The notes below the pieces were generated by a model. That model was not told where the DNA came from, did no database searches, and was given only the letters and a program-made list of their open reading frames with translations. From assembly GCA_905480075.1 (NCBI GenBank), contig CAJQOX010000381.1:1-35910 (forward strand): a stretch of DNA of 35,910 bases, given 5' to 3'. The DNA is from an uncultured Aureispira sp. (GTDB lineage: Bacteria; Bacteroidota; Bacteroidia; Chitinophagales; Saprospiraceae). This document shows positions 15,957-24,061 of this stretch, piece by piece. Each line of letters opens with the position of its first letter. The first letter of the stretch is position 1. The position numbers and the translations under genes were made by a program.

Positions 15957-17024
15957 ATGAAAAGATTTACAATTCCTGCTGTTCTGTTTCTTTTATTTTG
16001 CCATGTTATTTGTTTTGGACAAAAAGACAAATTAACCGCAGAAAAACAAAAACATAAGGTCATCTGTTTTGGTTTCTATAATTTTGAAAATTTATTCGAC
16101 ACCCTGGATACTGAAGGGAAAAGAGATGAGGACTTTACCCCGAAAGGTAAGCTGACCTATGATGCAAGGGTTTACAAAGAAAAGCTGGGAAACCTCTCTC
16201 ATGTGATTTCTGAACTCGGTACAGAACTAAGCCCTGATGGTCCTGCTATTTTAGGAGTGGCAGAGATTGAAAACAAATCTGTACTTGAGGATTTTGTTAA
16301 ACAACCTAAGGTCAAAAGCAGAAATTATCAGATAGTACATTATGAATCTCTTGATAAAAGGGGTATCGATGTGGGTTTATTATATAATCCCAAATATTTT
16401 GAAGTCATTGAAACCGGCAAAATAACCCCAAAACTTTTTTATGATAAAAAGGAAAAGGAAGGGGTGAAAAGAGACACTGTTTTTACAAGGGATATGTTGT
16501 GGGTAAAGGGCAAACTCGACGGGGATGTGGTCTATGTGATTGTCTGTCATTGGCCCTCACGTCGTGGTGGGTCTTACCTCAGGGAAGGTGCAGCGAAACA
16601 CTGCAAGGAGTTTATCAGGCAAATTCAGGAAGAGAATTTCAGGGCAAAAATAATTGTCATGGGCGATTTGAATGATGACCCGGTGGACAAATCTGTCAAA
16701 CTGCTGGCCAAAGGGTCTAAAGAAGAAGTGAAAAAGGGCGGCTTTTATAACCCCTGGTTTGATTTATACAAAAAGGGTATCGGTACCCTTGCTTACCGTG
16801 ATTCATGGAATCTTTTCGATCAGATTCTTATCAGTCAGTCTTTGCTTCAGAAAAGTGAAAAAAGTTATTATTTTTATAAAAATAGTATATTCAATAAATC
16901 ATACCTTATAAGTAAAGGCGGTCGCTTCAAAGGGTATCCTTTCCGGACTTATTCGTTCGGCACCTATGTCGGGGGGTATAGTGACCACTTGCCTGTTTGT
17001 GTTTATCTCATAAAGAAAATTTAG
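15957..17024 (+). CDS. Secreted endonuclease/exonuclease/phosphatase (EEP) family enzyme
   Basis: 355 aa with a signal peptide (MKRFTIPAVLFLLFCHVICFGQ). The DNase I-like metal-dependent fold is visible from its ordered motifs: YNFENLFDT (Asn42), GVAEIENKSV (Glu103, metal ligand), VCHWPSRRGGS (His198), VMGDLNDDP (Asp237, Asn239) and the terminal YSDHLPV (Asp343, His344). All catalytic positions expected for the family are present. Members cleave phosphodiester or phosphomonoester bonds in nucleic acids, nucleotides, sphingomyelin or inositol phosphates. Sequence alone does not separate these. In Bacteroidota, enzymes with FNFENLFD and HWPSRRGG motifs are commonly encoded near TonB receptor/DUF5689 pairs, as here (divergent, 392 bp apart). 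It should act in the periplasm or outside the cell. No T9SS sorting domain is present. Confidence 0.88.
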   Translation: MKRFTIPAVLFLLFCHVICFGQKDKLTAEKQKHKVICFGFYNFENLFDTLDTEGKRDEDFTPKGKLTYDARVYKEKLGNLSHVISELGTELSPDGPAILGVAEIENKSVLEDFVKQPKVKSRNYQIVHYESLDKRGIDVGLLYNPKYFEVIETGKITPKLFYDKKEKEGVKRDTVFTRDMLWVKGKLDGDVVYVIVCHWPSRRGGSYLREGAAKHCKEFIRQIQEENFRAKIIVMGDLNDDPVDKSVKLLAKGSKEEVKKGGFYNPWFDLYKKGIGTLAYRDSWNLFDQILISQSLLQKSEKSYYFYKNSIFNKSYLISKGGRFKGYPFRTYSFGTYVGGYSDHLPVCVYLIKKI

Positions 17025-17064
17025 ATTTTTTAGCTTTTCTGCATGGAAAATTACTATTCTGTTG

Positions 17065-17072
17065 TACTTTTG
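17065..17072 (+). promoter_or_regulatory. Bacteroidota -7 promoter element (TACTTTTG)
   Basis: Exact TAnnTTTG match, 34 bp before the ATG of the DUF4177 gene. It would drive the DUF4177-FKBP-cytochrome cluster. No clear -33 element. Confidence 0.45.
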
Positions 17073-17106
17073 ATATAAATGATTTACAGATTTTAATAAA
17101 TTAATT

Positions 17107-17328
17107 ATGCAACAGTTTGAATATAAAACCCATACAGTACCTTTTAAAATTGGTTTGTTTTCCAAAAAAGAAGACCTTGAACTGGAAGATATAGAGGATC
17201 AATTAAATCTGATGGGAAAAAAAGGGTGGGAATTATGTTCTCAGATTACCCGTCTGAAAAATGGTTTCAGTCAATATGCCGTTTTGATTTTCAAACGCCC
17301 TCTGCCACCTGCTACAAAAAAACAATAA
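17107..17328 (+). CDS. DUF4177 family small protein
   Basis: 73 aa. It starts QQFEYKTHTV and contains LEDIEDQLNLMGKKGWELCS, followed by a short beta segment ending YAVLIFKRPL. This is the whole DUF4177 pattern (W/FEYK.. then LN..G..GWELV.. then ..FKR). Family members are small alpha/beta proteins, probably cytoplasmic, with no known biochemical role. There is no signal peptide. The gene ends 3 bp before the FKBP lipoprotein gene, so the two are probably cotranscribed. Confidence 0.8.
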   Translation: MQQFEYKTHTVPFKIGLFSKKEDLELEDIEDQLNLMGKKGWELCSQITRLKNGFSQYAVLIFKRPLPPATKKQ

Positions 17329-17331
17329 CTT

Positions 17332-17796
17332 ATGCGTTGTGTTTTGCTATTTTGCTGTCTTTCCTTTATTGCCTGTCAAAAAGAGGCTATTCAGTATGAT
17401 GCAGACTTACAAACGATCAGGGAATACATTCAGACCAATAGTATTTCAAATATAATAGAAGATCCCGACGCTCATTTCTTTTACAGTATGTTGTGGGAAA
17501 GTACGGATACAATCAGTGCTGTTCAGAATGCAGGGTTAAAAGTTGAAGTTAAATTCAAGGCATATTTTTTGGACGGGACTCTTCTGCATGATTCTAACGG
17601 ACAATCTGAAATTATTGAATTGGACGAGAGTATCTATGGTTGGCAACTCGCAATTCCGCAGATGGATATAAACGACAGAATGTTATTAATTCTCCCTTCT
17701 AGACTTGCTTACGGTGACGATGGAAATGCCAATATCCCCCCCAATTCTATTATTGCCTTTGAGATAGAACTGATAGATATTTTTCCTCATTTCTAG
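17332..17796 (+). CDS. FKBP-type peptidyl-prolyl cis-trans isomerase lipoprotein
   Basis: 154 aa. MRCVLLFCCLSFIAC gives an SPII lipobox with Cys15. After a helical stretch of about 50 residues comes one FKBP domain (about 66-151). It is recognised from VEVKFKAYFLDGTLLHDS, IYGWQLAIPQM (the Trp of the active-site floor), LILPSRLAYGDDGN and IPPNSIIAFEIELIDI. Such enzymes speed proline isomerisation during folding of exported proteins; the lipid anchor places this one in the envelope. GldI of gliding Bacteroidota is also an FKBP lipoprotein, but nothing here is specific enough to use that name. The neighbouring multihaem cytochrome is one possible client (inference). Confidence 0.88.
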   Translation: MRCVLLFCCLSFIACQKEAIQYDADLQTIREYIQTNSISNIIEDPDAHFFYSMLWESTDTISAVQNAGLKVEVKFKAYFLDGTLLHDSNGQSEIIELDESIYGWQLAIPQMDINDRMLLILPSRLAYGDDGNANIPPNSIIAFEIELIDIFPHF

Positions 17797-17840
17797 GCAT
17801 TCTGAATTTCTCTTTCTGTTTTTAGAAAACTTACTTGTCT

Positions 17841-19778
17841 ATGTCGTACAGATACATTCTTGGTTCAGGATTTCTGTTTTTTATTAGCTGCTGTATGTGG
17901 TTTTGCAATCCGGACAATCAGGGTGTTTCTGACCAATTTCTCAATTTGAATGATACGGTGAAATTTGTAGGAATGCAGACCTGTAGAAGCTGCCACAGTA
18001 ATGTTTATGATAGCTATATCAAGACGGGAATGGGGCAGTCCTTTGGAAAGGCAGCCTATTCAAAAACGGCAGCTACCTTTTCGGAACATGATGTTGTCTA
18101 TGATAAAACCCTTGATTTTTATTATAAACCCTTTTTCAGGGATTCTGTGATGTATGTTTTGGAATATCGTATTGAAGGCAAGGATACTACCTATAAAAGA
18201 GAGGAGAGAATTGATTATATAATTGGTTCGGGGCATCATACCAATTCGCATATGATGATGCGAAAGGGTTATGTCAGTCAGGTGCCGATTACTTATTATA
18301 CACAGGAAGGGAAGTGGGACCTTGCCCCGGGATTTGAAGAGGGAGGAAATCTAAGGTTTGACCGGCCTATTATGTCTGAATGTCTTACCTGCCACAATCA
18401 TACTCCTGTGCCTGCTTCGGGCTCGGAAAATAAGTACCACAAAATGCCATTAGGAATAGAATGTGAAAGATGTCATGGTGCCGGGGGCTTGCATGTCAAA
18501 GAAAAGCTGATGGGCAAACATGTCGATACTTCGAGGTTTGTCGATTATTCTATAGTAAATCCAAGGCATTTGTCAATTGACCGTCTGATGGATCTCTGTC
18601 AGCGATGTCATCTGCAAGGGGTTGCCGTATTGAACGAAGGAAAGACTTTCTATGACTTTAAACCCGGAATGAAACTTTCAGAAGTAATGAATATCTTCCT
18701 GCCACGGTTTACCGATTCCGATAAACGTTTTATAATGGCGTCGCAGGCAGACCGGCTGAAGATGAGCAACTGTTTTAAAGTTTCCGGAAAGCTTTCATGT
18801 ATTAATTGTCATAACCCACATCATGATGTTCATTCAGAAACGGAAAATAATTATAATAACAGTTGTAAAAGTTGTCATAATCCCAGTTCTGAAATAAGTA
18901 AACTCCAAGATTGCACTGTCTCATTAACAGAAAGAAATAAAGATGAAAACAATTGTGTTTCCTGTCATATGCCTCCTTCGGGGAGTATAGATATTCCTCA
19001 TGTAAATATAACGGACCATTATATTAGCAGGAATAACATCCGCAATGAAAATAATGACAGTATCAGTGATGAAAAGATAGAAGAGATCGCAGGTTTTTTG
19101 GGGCTTAAGAGTCTTGTGGTTGATCCTGTTTCCAATCTGCAGATGGCGGAGGGCTATCTGGCACTTTGGGATAAATTTATGGCAACCGATGCCGTACTTG
19201 ATTCTGTCAAATATTACCTGGACCGCTCTGAAGCCTCCCGGGAGGAAAAATTCCAAACCCTTTGTCATTATTATTTTAACCGGAAGGAATATGCACTTTT
19301 ATTATCTGTAGCCTTGCCTGCTGAACAAATTAATGATGCCTGGACGGCCTACAGAACAGGGGAGGCAGCCAATAAAGTCAGAAATTCCGATGATGCATTG
19401 AAATACTTCAAAAGAGCATCTGATTTGAAACCTTTCAGCCTGAAGTTTCAGGAGAAACTTGGTGCTGCACTTGCTCAAAACGGAAAAATAAATGAAGCAG
19501 AAAAAGTATTTAAATTTATTTTAAGAGAAGACCCAAAACGCAAGGCGGCACTCTCCAATCTTGGTTTGGTTCAGGCCCAAAAAGGGAATGTTAATGAAGC
19601 ACTGAAATTATATGACCGTTCATTGGAATCTGACCCTGATTATGCTAATGCCCTATTGAATAAAATAAGCCTGCTTGTTCAGACAGGCAGGAAGAAAGAG
19701 GCAGAAAAAAGTATAGGACATCTGATCAAGAAACATCCACAATATCAGGTTTTTTTGAAAAATAAAGGGTTATTATGA
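17841..19778 (+). CDS. Heptahaem cytochrome c with C-terminal TPR domain
   Basis: 645 aa from ATG 17841; the frame is open to a TTG two codons earlier. An N-terminal hydrophobic segment (YILGSGFLFFISCCMWF) serves as export signal, with Cys residues but no good lipobox. Seven CxxCH haem sites are present at about residues 48 (CRSCH), 181 (CLTCH), 208 (CERCH), 253 (CQRCH), 320 (CINCH), 342 (CKSCH) and 372 (CVSCH). VNITDHYISR after the last haem and NCFKVSGKLSCINCH are typical of a cytochrome c552/c554-like multihaem family that carries TPRs. TPR units follow from about residue 500 to the end (ALKYFKRASDLKP, NEALKLYDRSLESDPDYANA). It probably works in periplasmic electron transfer with TPRs for partner binding; donor and acceptor are unknown. 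The last 6 bp overlap the convergent kinase gene. Confidence 0.9.
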   Translation: MSYRYILGSGFLFFISCCMWFCNPDNQGVSDQFLNLNDTVKFVGMQTCRSCHSNVYDSYIKTGMGQSFGKAAYSKTAATFSEHDVVYDKTLDFYYKPFFRDSVMYVLEYRIEGKDTTYKREERIDYIIGSGHHTNSHMMMRKGYVSQVPITYYTQEGKWDLAPGFEEGGNLRFDRPIMSECLTCHNHTPVPASGSENKYHKMPLGIECERCHGAGGLHVKEKLMGKHVDTSRFVDYSIVNPRHLSIDRLMDLCQRCHLQGVAVLNEGKTFYDFKPGMKLSEVMNIFLPRFTDSDKRFIMASQADRLKMSNCFKVSGKLSCINCHNPHHDVHSETENNYNNSCKSCHNPSSEISKLQDCTVSLTERNKDENNCVSCHMPPSGSIDIPHVNITDHYISRNNIRNENNDSISDEKIEEIAGFLGLKSLVVDPVSNLQMAEGYLALWDKFMATDAVLDSVKYYLDRSEASREEKFQTLCHYYFNRKEYALLLSVALPAEQINDAWTAYRTGEAANKVRNSDDALKYFKRASDLKPFSLKFQEKLGAALAQNGKINEAEKVFKFILREDPKRKAALSNLGLVQAQKGNVNEALKLYDRSLESDPDYANALLNKISLLVQTGRKKEAEKSIGHLIKKHPQYQVFLKNKGLL

Positions 19779-21908
19779 TGTTCTGCCTTTCATAGACAAC
19801 AGTAAGTTTTCCAGATTGGTTACATTAATTGGTTTAGACATGAACTCATTCATTCCAACCTTTTTGCTTTTTATTTGAGCATCTTCCATTACATTTGCAG
19901 TCATCGCAACAATAAAGGGCTGTTTAATGTTTTGCATATTTCTTATAGCTTTTGTAGCTTCATATCCATCTGTAATAGGCATTTGAATATCCATAAATAT
20001 CAAGTCATATTGATTGGTTCTTGCCATTTGAATTGCAATTTCACCGTTTTTCGCCAGGTCTGCTTTATAACCCATCAGTCCTAAGAGGTGAACGGCAAGT
20101 TTTTGGTTAATCAAATCATCCTCAACAATTAAAATTCTAAGAGGGACAGCTGAGGCAATTTCTTGTTTAAGAGGTTCTTTCTTTGTTTTAGTAACCATAT
20201 CAAATTTTACATCAGACAAGGTATTGGTTATGATTTCGAAAAGCAAATGTCCTTTTAAAGGTTTCAGGATTATAAATCTGAAAAATTTACTTACTTCCTC
20301 TATGTCAAGTTCATTATGAGAATCTACGAGCAGCAAGGGAAAGTTATACCCTTTATCCTTGATTTTTTTTCCAAGTTCCAGGCCATTATATGGTTTTGTT
20401 TTAAAGTCTATCAATGCCAGGTCAAAGTCTGATTTTGTATTGGTTAAAAAATCAAAGGCTTCCTTTGGGTTTTTGAATGATTTTACCAACATACCCCAAC
20501 CACTTAAAGCAAGGTCTAGAATTTTTCTATTCGTATCATTATATTCTACAACAAGAATTTTTTTGTTTTCAATGATAGGTAGCTTTTCTTTCGGGATGGT
20601 AAAGTCGTTAATGTCTTTGTCTTCAGAAATACCTGCTTCTATTGTAAAGAAAAATTCTGTTCCTTTGCCCAATTCACTTTTAACATGGATTTCGCCATTC
20701 ATATTATTAATAAACCTTTTACATATTGCAAGCCCCAGGCCGGTACCCCCATACTCTCTTCTGTTGGAATTGTCAAGCTGTTGAAAGGATTCGAAAATGT
20801 TTTTCAGGTCTTTATTGTTGATGCCAATTCCTGTATCTTTAACAGAAAATTGTAATACAGCTTTTTGATCATTGATTTTTATATTTTTCAATGAAATCAG
20901 AATTTCACCTTTTTCTGTAAATTTTATAGCATTGCCTATCAGGTTCAGCAATATTTGTCTTAGTTTGTCGAAATCTCCAATAATGATTCTTGGGACATCA
21001 TTTTCTATCCAATAAGCTAATTCAAGGTTCTTTTCAAAGGCTTTTGATGCAGTAATGTCGAGCACTTCACTAATACACTGATACAAGGAAAAGGGTTTTT
21101 GTGAATAAGACATTTCTCCGGCTTCAATTTTTGAATAGTCGAGAATTTCATTAATGATATTCAGTAACCGGTCCCCGCTTACTTCTATAGCATTCAGATA
21201 TTCTTTTTGCTGAGGGTTTAATGGTGTTTTTCCTAAAACCACTGCCATTCCCAGCATACCATTCATCGGGGTTCTGATTTCATGACTCATATTGGCCAGA
21301 AACCTGGATTTTGTTTTGTAAGCAATTTCCAGTTCTTCCTTTTGTTGCATTGCAAATTCTTTTTCTTTTCCATAATTTTTTTTAAGCAAGTTTATTAATA
21401 TGCCGATAAAAATTATAGAAATAAAATTGGCAACAAAAACATCTATTTTCCTTAAATTGTCGGAGGGGTACATTTCCATTAATGAAGGATAAAGGAATTC
21501 CAGAGAACTGACAATGATTAAATTCAAGAGAATTAATAAAAAAATATAAAAGTGGTATTTGTTTTCAATGATCATTATAAATGCCACAAAACCAAGTTGG
21601 AATAAAAAAGGCATAGCCCCCTCAGAACCACCATTATAAAACCAACCGAGACTCATTATAATCAATGTGAATATTGTAAAAACAAATTTTAATGGATTAA
21701 TAAGTTTTTTGAAGGATGTCAGCATCCATATTGTTGTAAAACCAACAAAACCTATGGAATTTATTATTTTCATTCCATTGGTCCTATCAACATAAAGGTT
21801 GTATAAAAAATAAAAAAGGGTAAATACTGAAGCTAAAAAACAAACTGACCGGAAAATTAATTCGTCAGAATTTGAGTTTTTATTTTTAGCTGTTTTAAAA
21901 AGCTTCAT
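19773..21908 (-). CDS. Hybrid sensor histidine kinase with two receiver domains
   Basis: 711 aa. Six TM segments fill residues 20-175 with no large extracytoplasmic domain, so it may sense within the membrane. A short coiled linker leads to HisKA (FLANMSHEIRTPMNGMLG, His209). HATPase_c has N-box LLNLIGNAIKF (319-330), DTGIGI (358) and GGTGLGLAICKRF (387-399). Receiver 1 (about 449-565) has LVVEYNDTNR, Asp501 and Lys549, but Tyr456 stands where the second acidic residue of the Mg2+ pocket normally is. Receiver 2 (about 591-708) is complete: VEDDLINQK, Asp640 in FMDIQMP, Thr670 and Lys692 (SKP). There is no Hpt domain, so phosphate must go to a separate partner. The gene converges on the cytochrome gene with a 6-bp overlap. 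Its signal is unknown. Confidence 0.93.
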   Translation of the reverse strand: MKLFKTAKNKNSNSDELIFRSVCFLASVFTLFYFLYNLYVDRTNGMKIINSIGFVGFTTIWMLTSFKKLINPLKFVFTIFTLIIMSLGWFYNGGSEGAMPFLFQLGFVAFIMIIENKYHFYIFLLILLNLIIVSSLEFLYPSLMEMYPSDNLRKIDVFVANFISIIFIGILINLLKKNYGKEKEFAMQQKEELEIAYKTKSRFLANMSHEIRTPMNGMLGMAVVLGKTPLNPQQKEYLNAIEVSGDRLLNIINEILDYSKIEAGEMSYSQKPFSLYQCISEVLDITASKAFEKNLELAYWIENDVPRIIIGDFDKLRQILLNLIGNAIKFTEKGEILISLKNIKINDQKAVLQFSVKDTGIGINNKDLKNIFESFQQLDNSNRREYGGTGLGLAICKRFINNMNGEIHVKSELGKGTEFFFTIEAGISEDKDINDFTIPKEKLPIIENKKILVVEYNDTNRKILDLALSGWGMLVKSFKNPKEAFDFLTNTKSDFDLALIDFKTKPYNGLELGKKIKDKGYNFPLLLVDSHNELDIEEVSKFFRFIILKPLKGHLLFEIITNTLSDVKFDMVTKTKKEPLKQEIASAVPLRILIVEDDLINQKLAVHLLGLMGYKADLAKNGEIAIQMARTNQYDLIFMDIQMPITDGYEATKAIRNMQNIKQPFIVAMTANVMEDAQIKSKKVGMNEFMSKPINVTNLENLLLSMKGRTS

Positions 21909-22054
21909 TTTATTGAGGTAAATGTTTTTAATGAAATTTAGGCATCATAAATTTACTAAAATATTTATGCTTTTTACTAATATCTGTTAATGATATAGGA
22001 TTATCATTTCTTTTGATTATAATTGGTAATTATTATTTGAGTATTTTTGATATT

Positions 22055-24049
22055 ATGAAATTAATCACAACATTACTGTTTGTTTTTATTTGTTTCTGCC
22101 TTTCGGCTACTGCCCAGGACAAAAGATTTAAAACGGCTCTTTCTAAAAGAACAGCAAATTATGATATCAGTCTGGTTCTGAACACGGAACTCAAAGAGGT
22201 AGATGCCAAACAGCAACTTACCTTTAAGAATCCGTCGGACGATACTATTTGGTCCATGCCTTTTCATATGTATTATAATGCCTTTAAAAATAACAAAACA
22301 ACTTTTTTTACTGAGGCAAGCGGCATAATGAGCAGAAAAAGTCAGGAGGATATTATTGAAGGTACCTGGAGCTGGATTAAGATCTACGAAATTGTTGACG
22401 AGGCCGGAAATGATTTGATAGACAGCCTTATTTATATTTCTCCTGATGATGGTAATATTGATGACCAAACAGTCCTTTATTTGAAACTTAAAAATCCGGT
22501 TCTGCCTTATCAAACATACAAAATTGATATGAAATGGAAGTCCCGAATTCCCAAATCGGGTATCCGAACCGGATATAATCGCAATTATTATTTTATGGTG
22601 CAATGGTTTCCCAAGTTAGGAGTTTATGAGCCTGCAGGCAGTCGATTTGCCAATAAGGGACAATGGAATTGTCATCAGTACCATGCAAATACTGAATATT
22701 TTGGTGAGTTTGGCGTCTATAATGTAGAAATGATCGTGCCTGAGGATTATATTGTCGCTGCCTCGGGTTTTTTGGTGAAAGAGGAAGAAAGGGGCAGTCA
22801 GAAATCCTATACCTATCTTGCTGAAGATGTTATAGATTTTGCCTGGACTGCTAATCCTGATTTTATTGAAGTGGTTGAAGAATGGGAGGGTATAGAAATA
22901 AAATTGCTTGTTATGCCTGAGCATGAATGTAATAAAGACCGGTTTTTTAAAGCAGCGAAACACACACTCAGTTTTTTTGAAGATTATATTGAAAAGTATC
23001 CTTATCCGACCTTGACCATTGTGAGTCCTCCTTATTACGGTCTTTTTTCCGGTGCCATGGAATATCCTACCTTGTTTACAGCACCGACACTTTGTATCAT
23101 GCCTCCCAATATACGTACTACTGAAACCCTTACTATGCATGAGCTGACTCATCAGTACTTTATGCAAATGCTGTCAACAAATGAGCAGGAAGAGGCCTGG
23201 ATGGATGAAGGATTTACGGCTTTTTTTGAAGCTAAAATGATGGATATTTATTATCCTGAAGGTGTTTTCTTTTTCGATTACCTGAATATTAACCTTGGTT
23301 CTCAGGAATTCAGAAGAGGTAGGTTTTTTGCAGCAGATAATATCAAAATAGGGCCAATGAGTGATTTTGGATGGAAATTCAGACATGGTGGTCATCGTGA
23401 AATTGTTTATGGTAAGGCAGCAATTATGCTAAAAACCCTGGAAGGGCTTGTAGGGGAGCTTTGTATGCAGGATATTATTCAGACTTATTTTCAAAGATGG
23501 AAATTCAACCATCCTTGCAGACAGGATTTTATAGATGTAGTCAATGAAGTTGTACCCCGTTATCACAATAAATTCGGCAACGATATGAATTGGTTCCTTG
23601 ATCAGGCAATTTATGGAACAGAAGAATGCGATTATTCGGTCAAATCGGTCAGCAATTCAAAGCTTACAGAAAAGCTTGGCTTTTTTAAGAATACTGATAA
23701 TCCTGTCCTGCCATCAGAAAAATCAGCTGAAATATTGTACGAGTCCAAGGCGGTGCTCTACAGAAATGGAGAATTTATTGTCCCGCAGGATGTGAAGATA
23801 GTTTTTGATAACGGGGATGTAATTATAGAGTTTTGGGATGGAAAATCCAGAAGTCATGACTTTACTTACAAAGGAAATAGAAAAATTGTATCCGTGGAGA
23901 TAGATCCCTATATGAAAATTCCATTGGATAAAAATTTAATCAATAATAGCTATACCCTTAAACCTGACGCTACTGGTATATGGCGTATTTTTACAGCCTT
24001 TATGACCTGGATACAGGGAATTATGGTTACTATGAGTACTTTGGTCTAG
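22055..24049 (+). CDS. M1 (gluzincin) family metallopeptidase, secreted
   Basis: 664 aa from ATG 22055; an upstream TTG at 22013 is in frame but lies before the signal peptide and is unlikely. The signal peptide is KLITTLLFVFICFCLSATAQ. The zinc site is HELTH at about 362-366, with the third ligand Glu about 19 residues on (MDEGFTAFFE), the M1 arrangement. The substrate-binding exopeptidase motif GxMEN appears as GAMEYP at about 333-338, with Tyr in place of Asn, a variant seen in the lower-similarity M1 branch. A beta-rich N-terminal domain and a helical C-terminal part are consistent with the family. It probably trims peptides in the periplasm or outside. The next gene starts 12 bp after its stop, so they are probably cotranscribed. 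Confidence 0.9.
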   Translation: MKLITTLLFVFICFCLSATAQDKRFKTALSKRTANYDISLVLNTELKEVDAKQQLTFKNPSDDTIWSMPFHMYYNAFKNNKTTFFTEASGIMSRKSQEDIIEGTWSWIKIYEIVDEAGNDLIDSLIYISPDDGNIDDQTVLYLKLKNPVLPYQTYKIDMKWKSRIPKSGIRTGYNRNYYFMVQWFPKLGVYEPAGSRFANKGQWNCHQYHANTEYFGEFGVYNVEMIVPEDYIVAASGFLVKEEERGSQKSYTYLAEDVIDFAWTANPDFIEVVEEWEGIEIKLLVMPEHECNKDRFFKAAKHTLSFFEDYIEKYPYPTLTIVSPPYYGLFSGAMEYPTLFTAPTLCIMPPNIRTTETLTMHELTHQYFMQMLSTNEQEEAWMDEGFTAFFEAKMMDIYYPEGVFFFDYLNINLGSQEFRRGRFFAADNIKIGPMSDFGWKFRHGGHREIVYGKAAIMLKTLEGLVGELCMQDIIQTYFQRWKFNHPCRQDFIDVVNEVVPRYHNKFGNDMNWFLDQAIYGTEECDYSVKSVSNSKLTEKLGFFKNTDNPVLPSEKSAEILYESKAVLYRNGEFIVPQDVKIVFDNGDVIIEFWDGKSRSHDFTYKGNRKIVSVEIDPYMKIPLDKNLINNSYTLKPDATGIWRIFTAFMTWIQGIMVTMSTLV

Positions 24050-24061
24050 TTTTTAAATTTT

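Noticed and set aside
22042-22049. TATTTTTG -7-like element directly before the M1 peptidase start
   Set aside because: It would force a transcription start on the ATG itself (leaderless mRNA) and has no spacing partner; likely chance in AT-rich DNA.
22013-22054. TTG-initiated 14-residue extension of the M1 peptidase
   Set aside because: It would put extra residues in front of a normal signal peptide; ATG 22055 gives a standard KLITTLLFVF leader.
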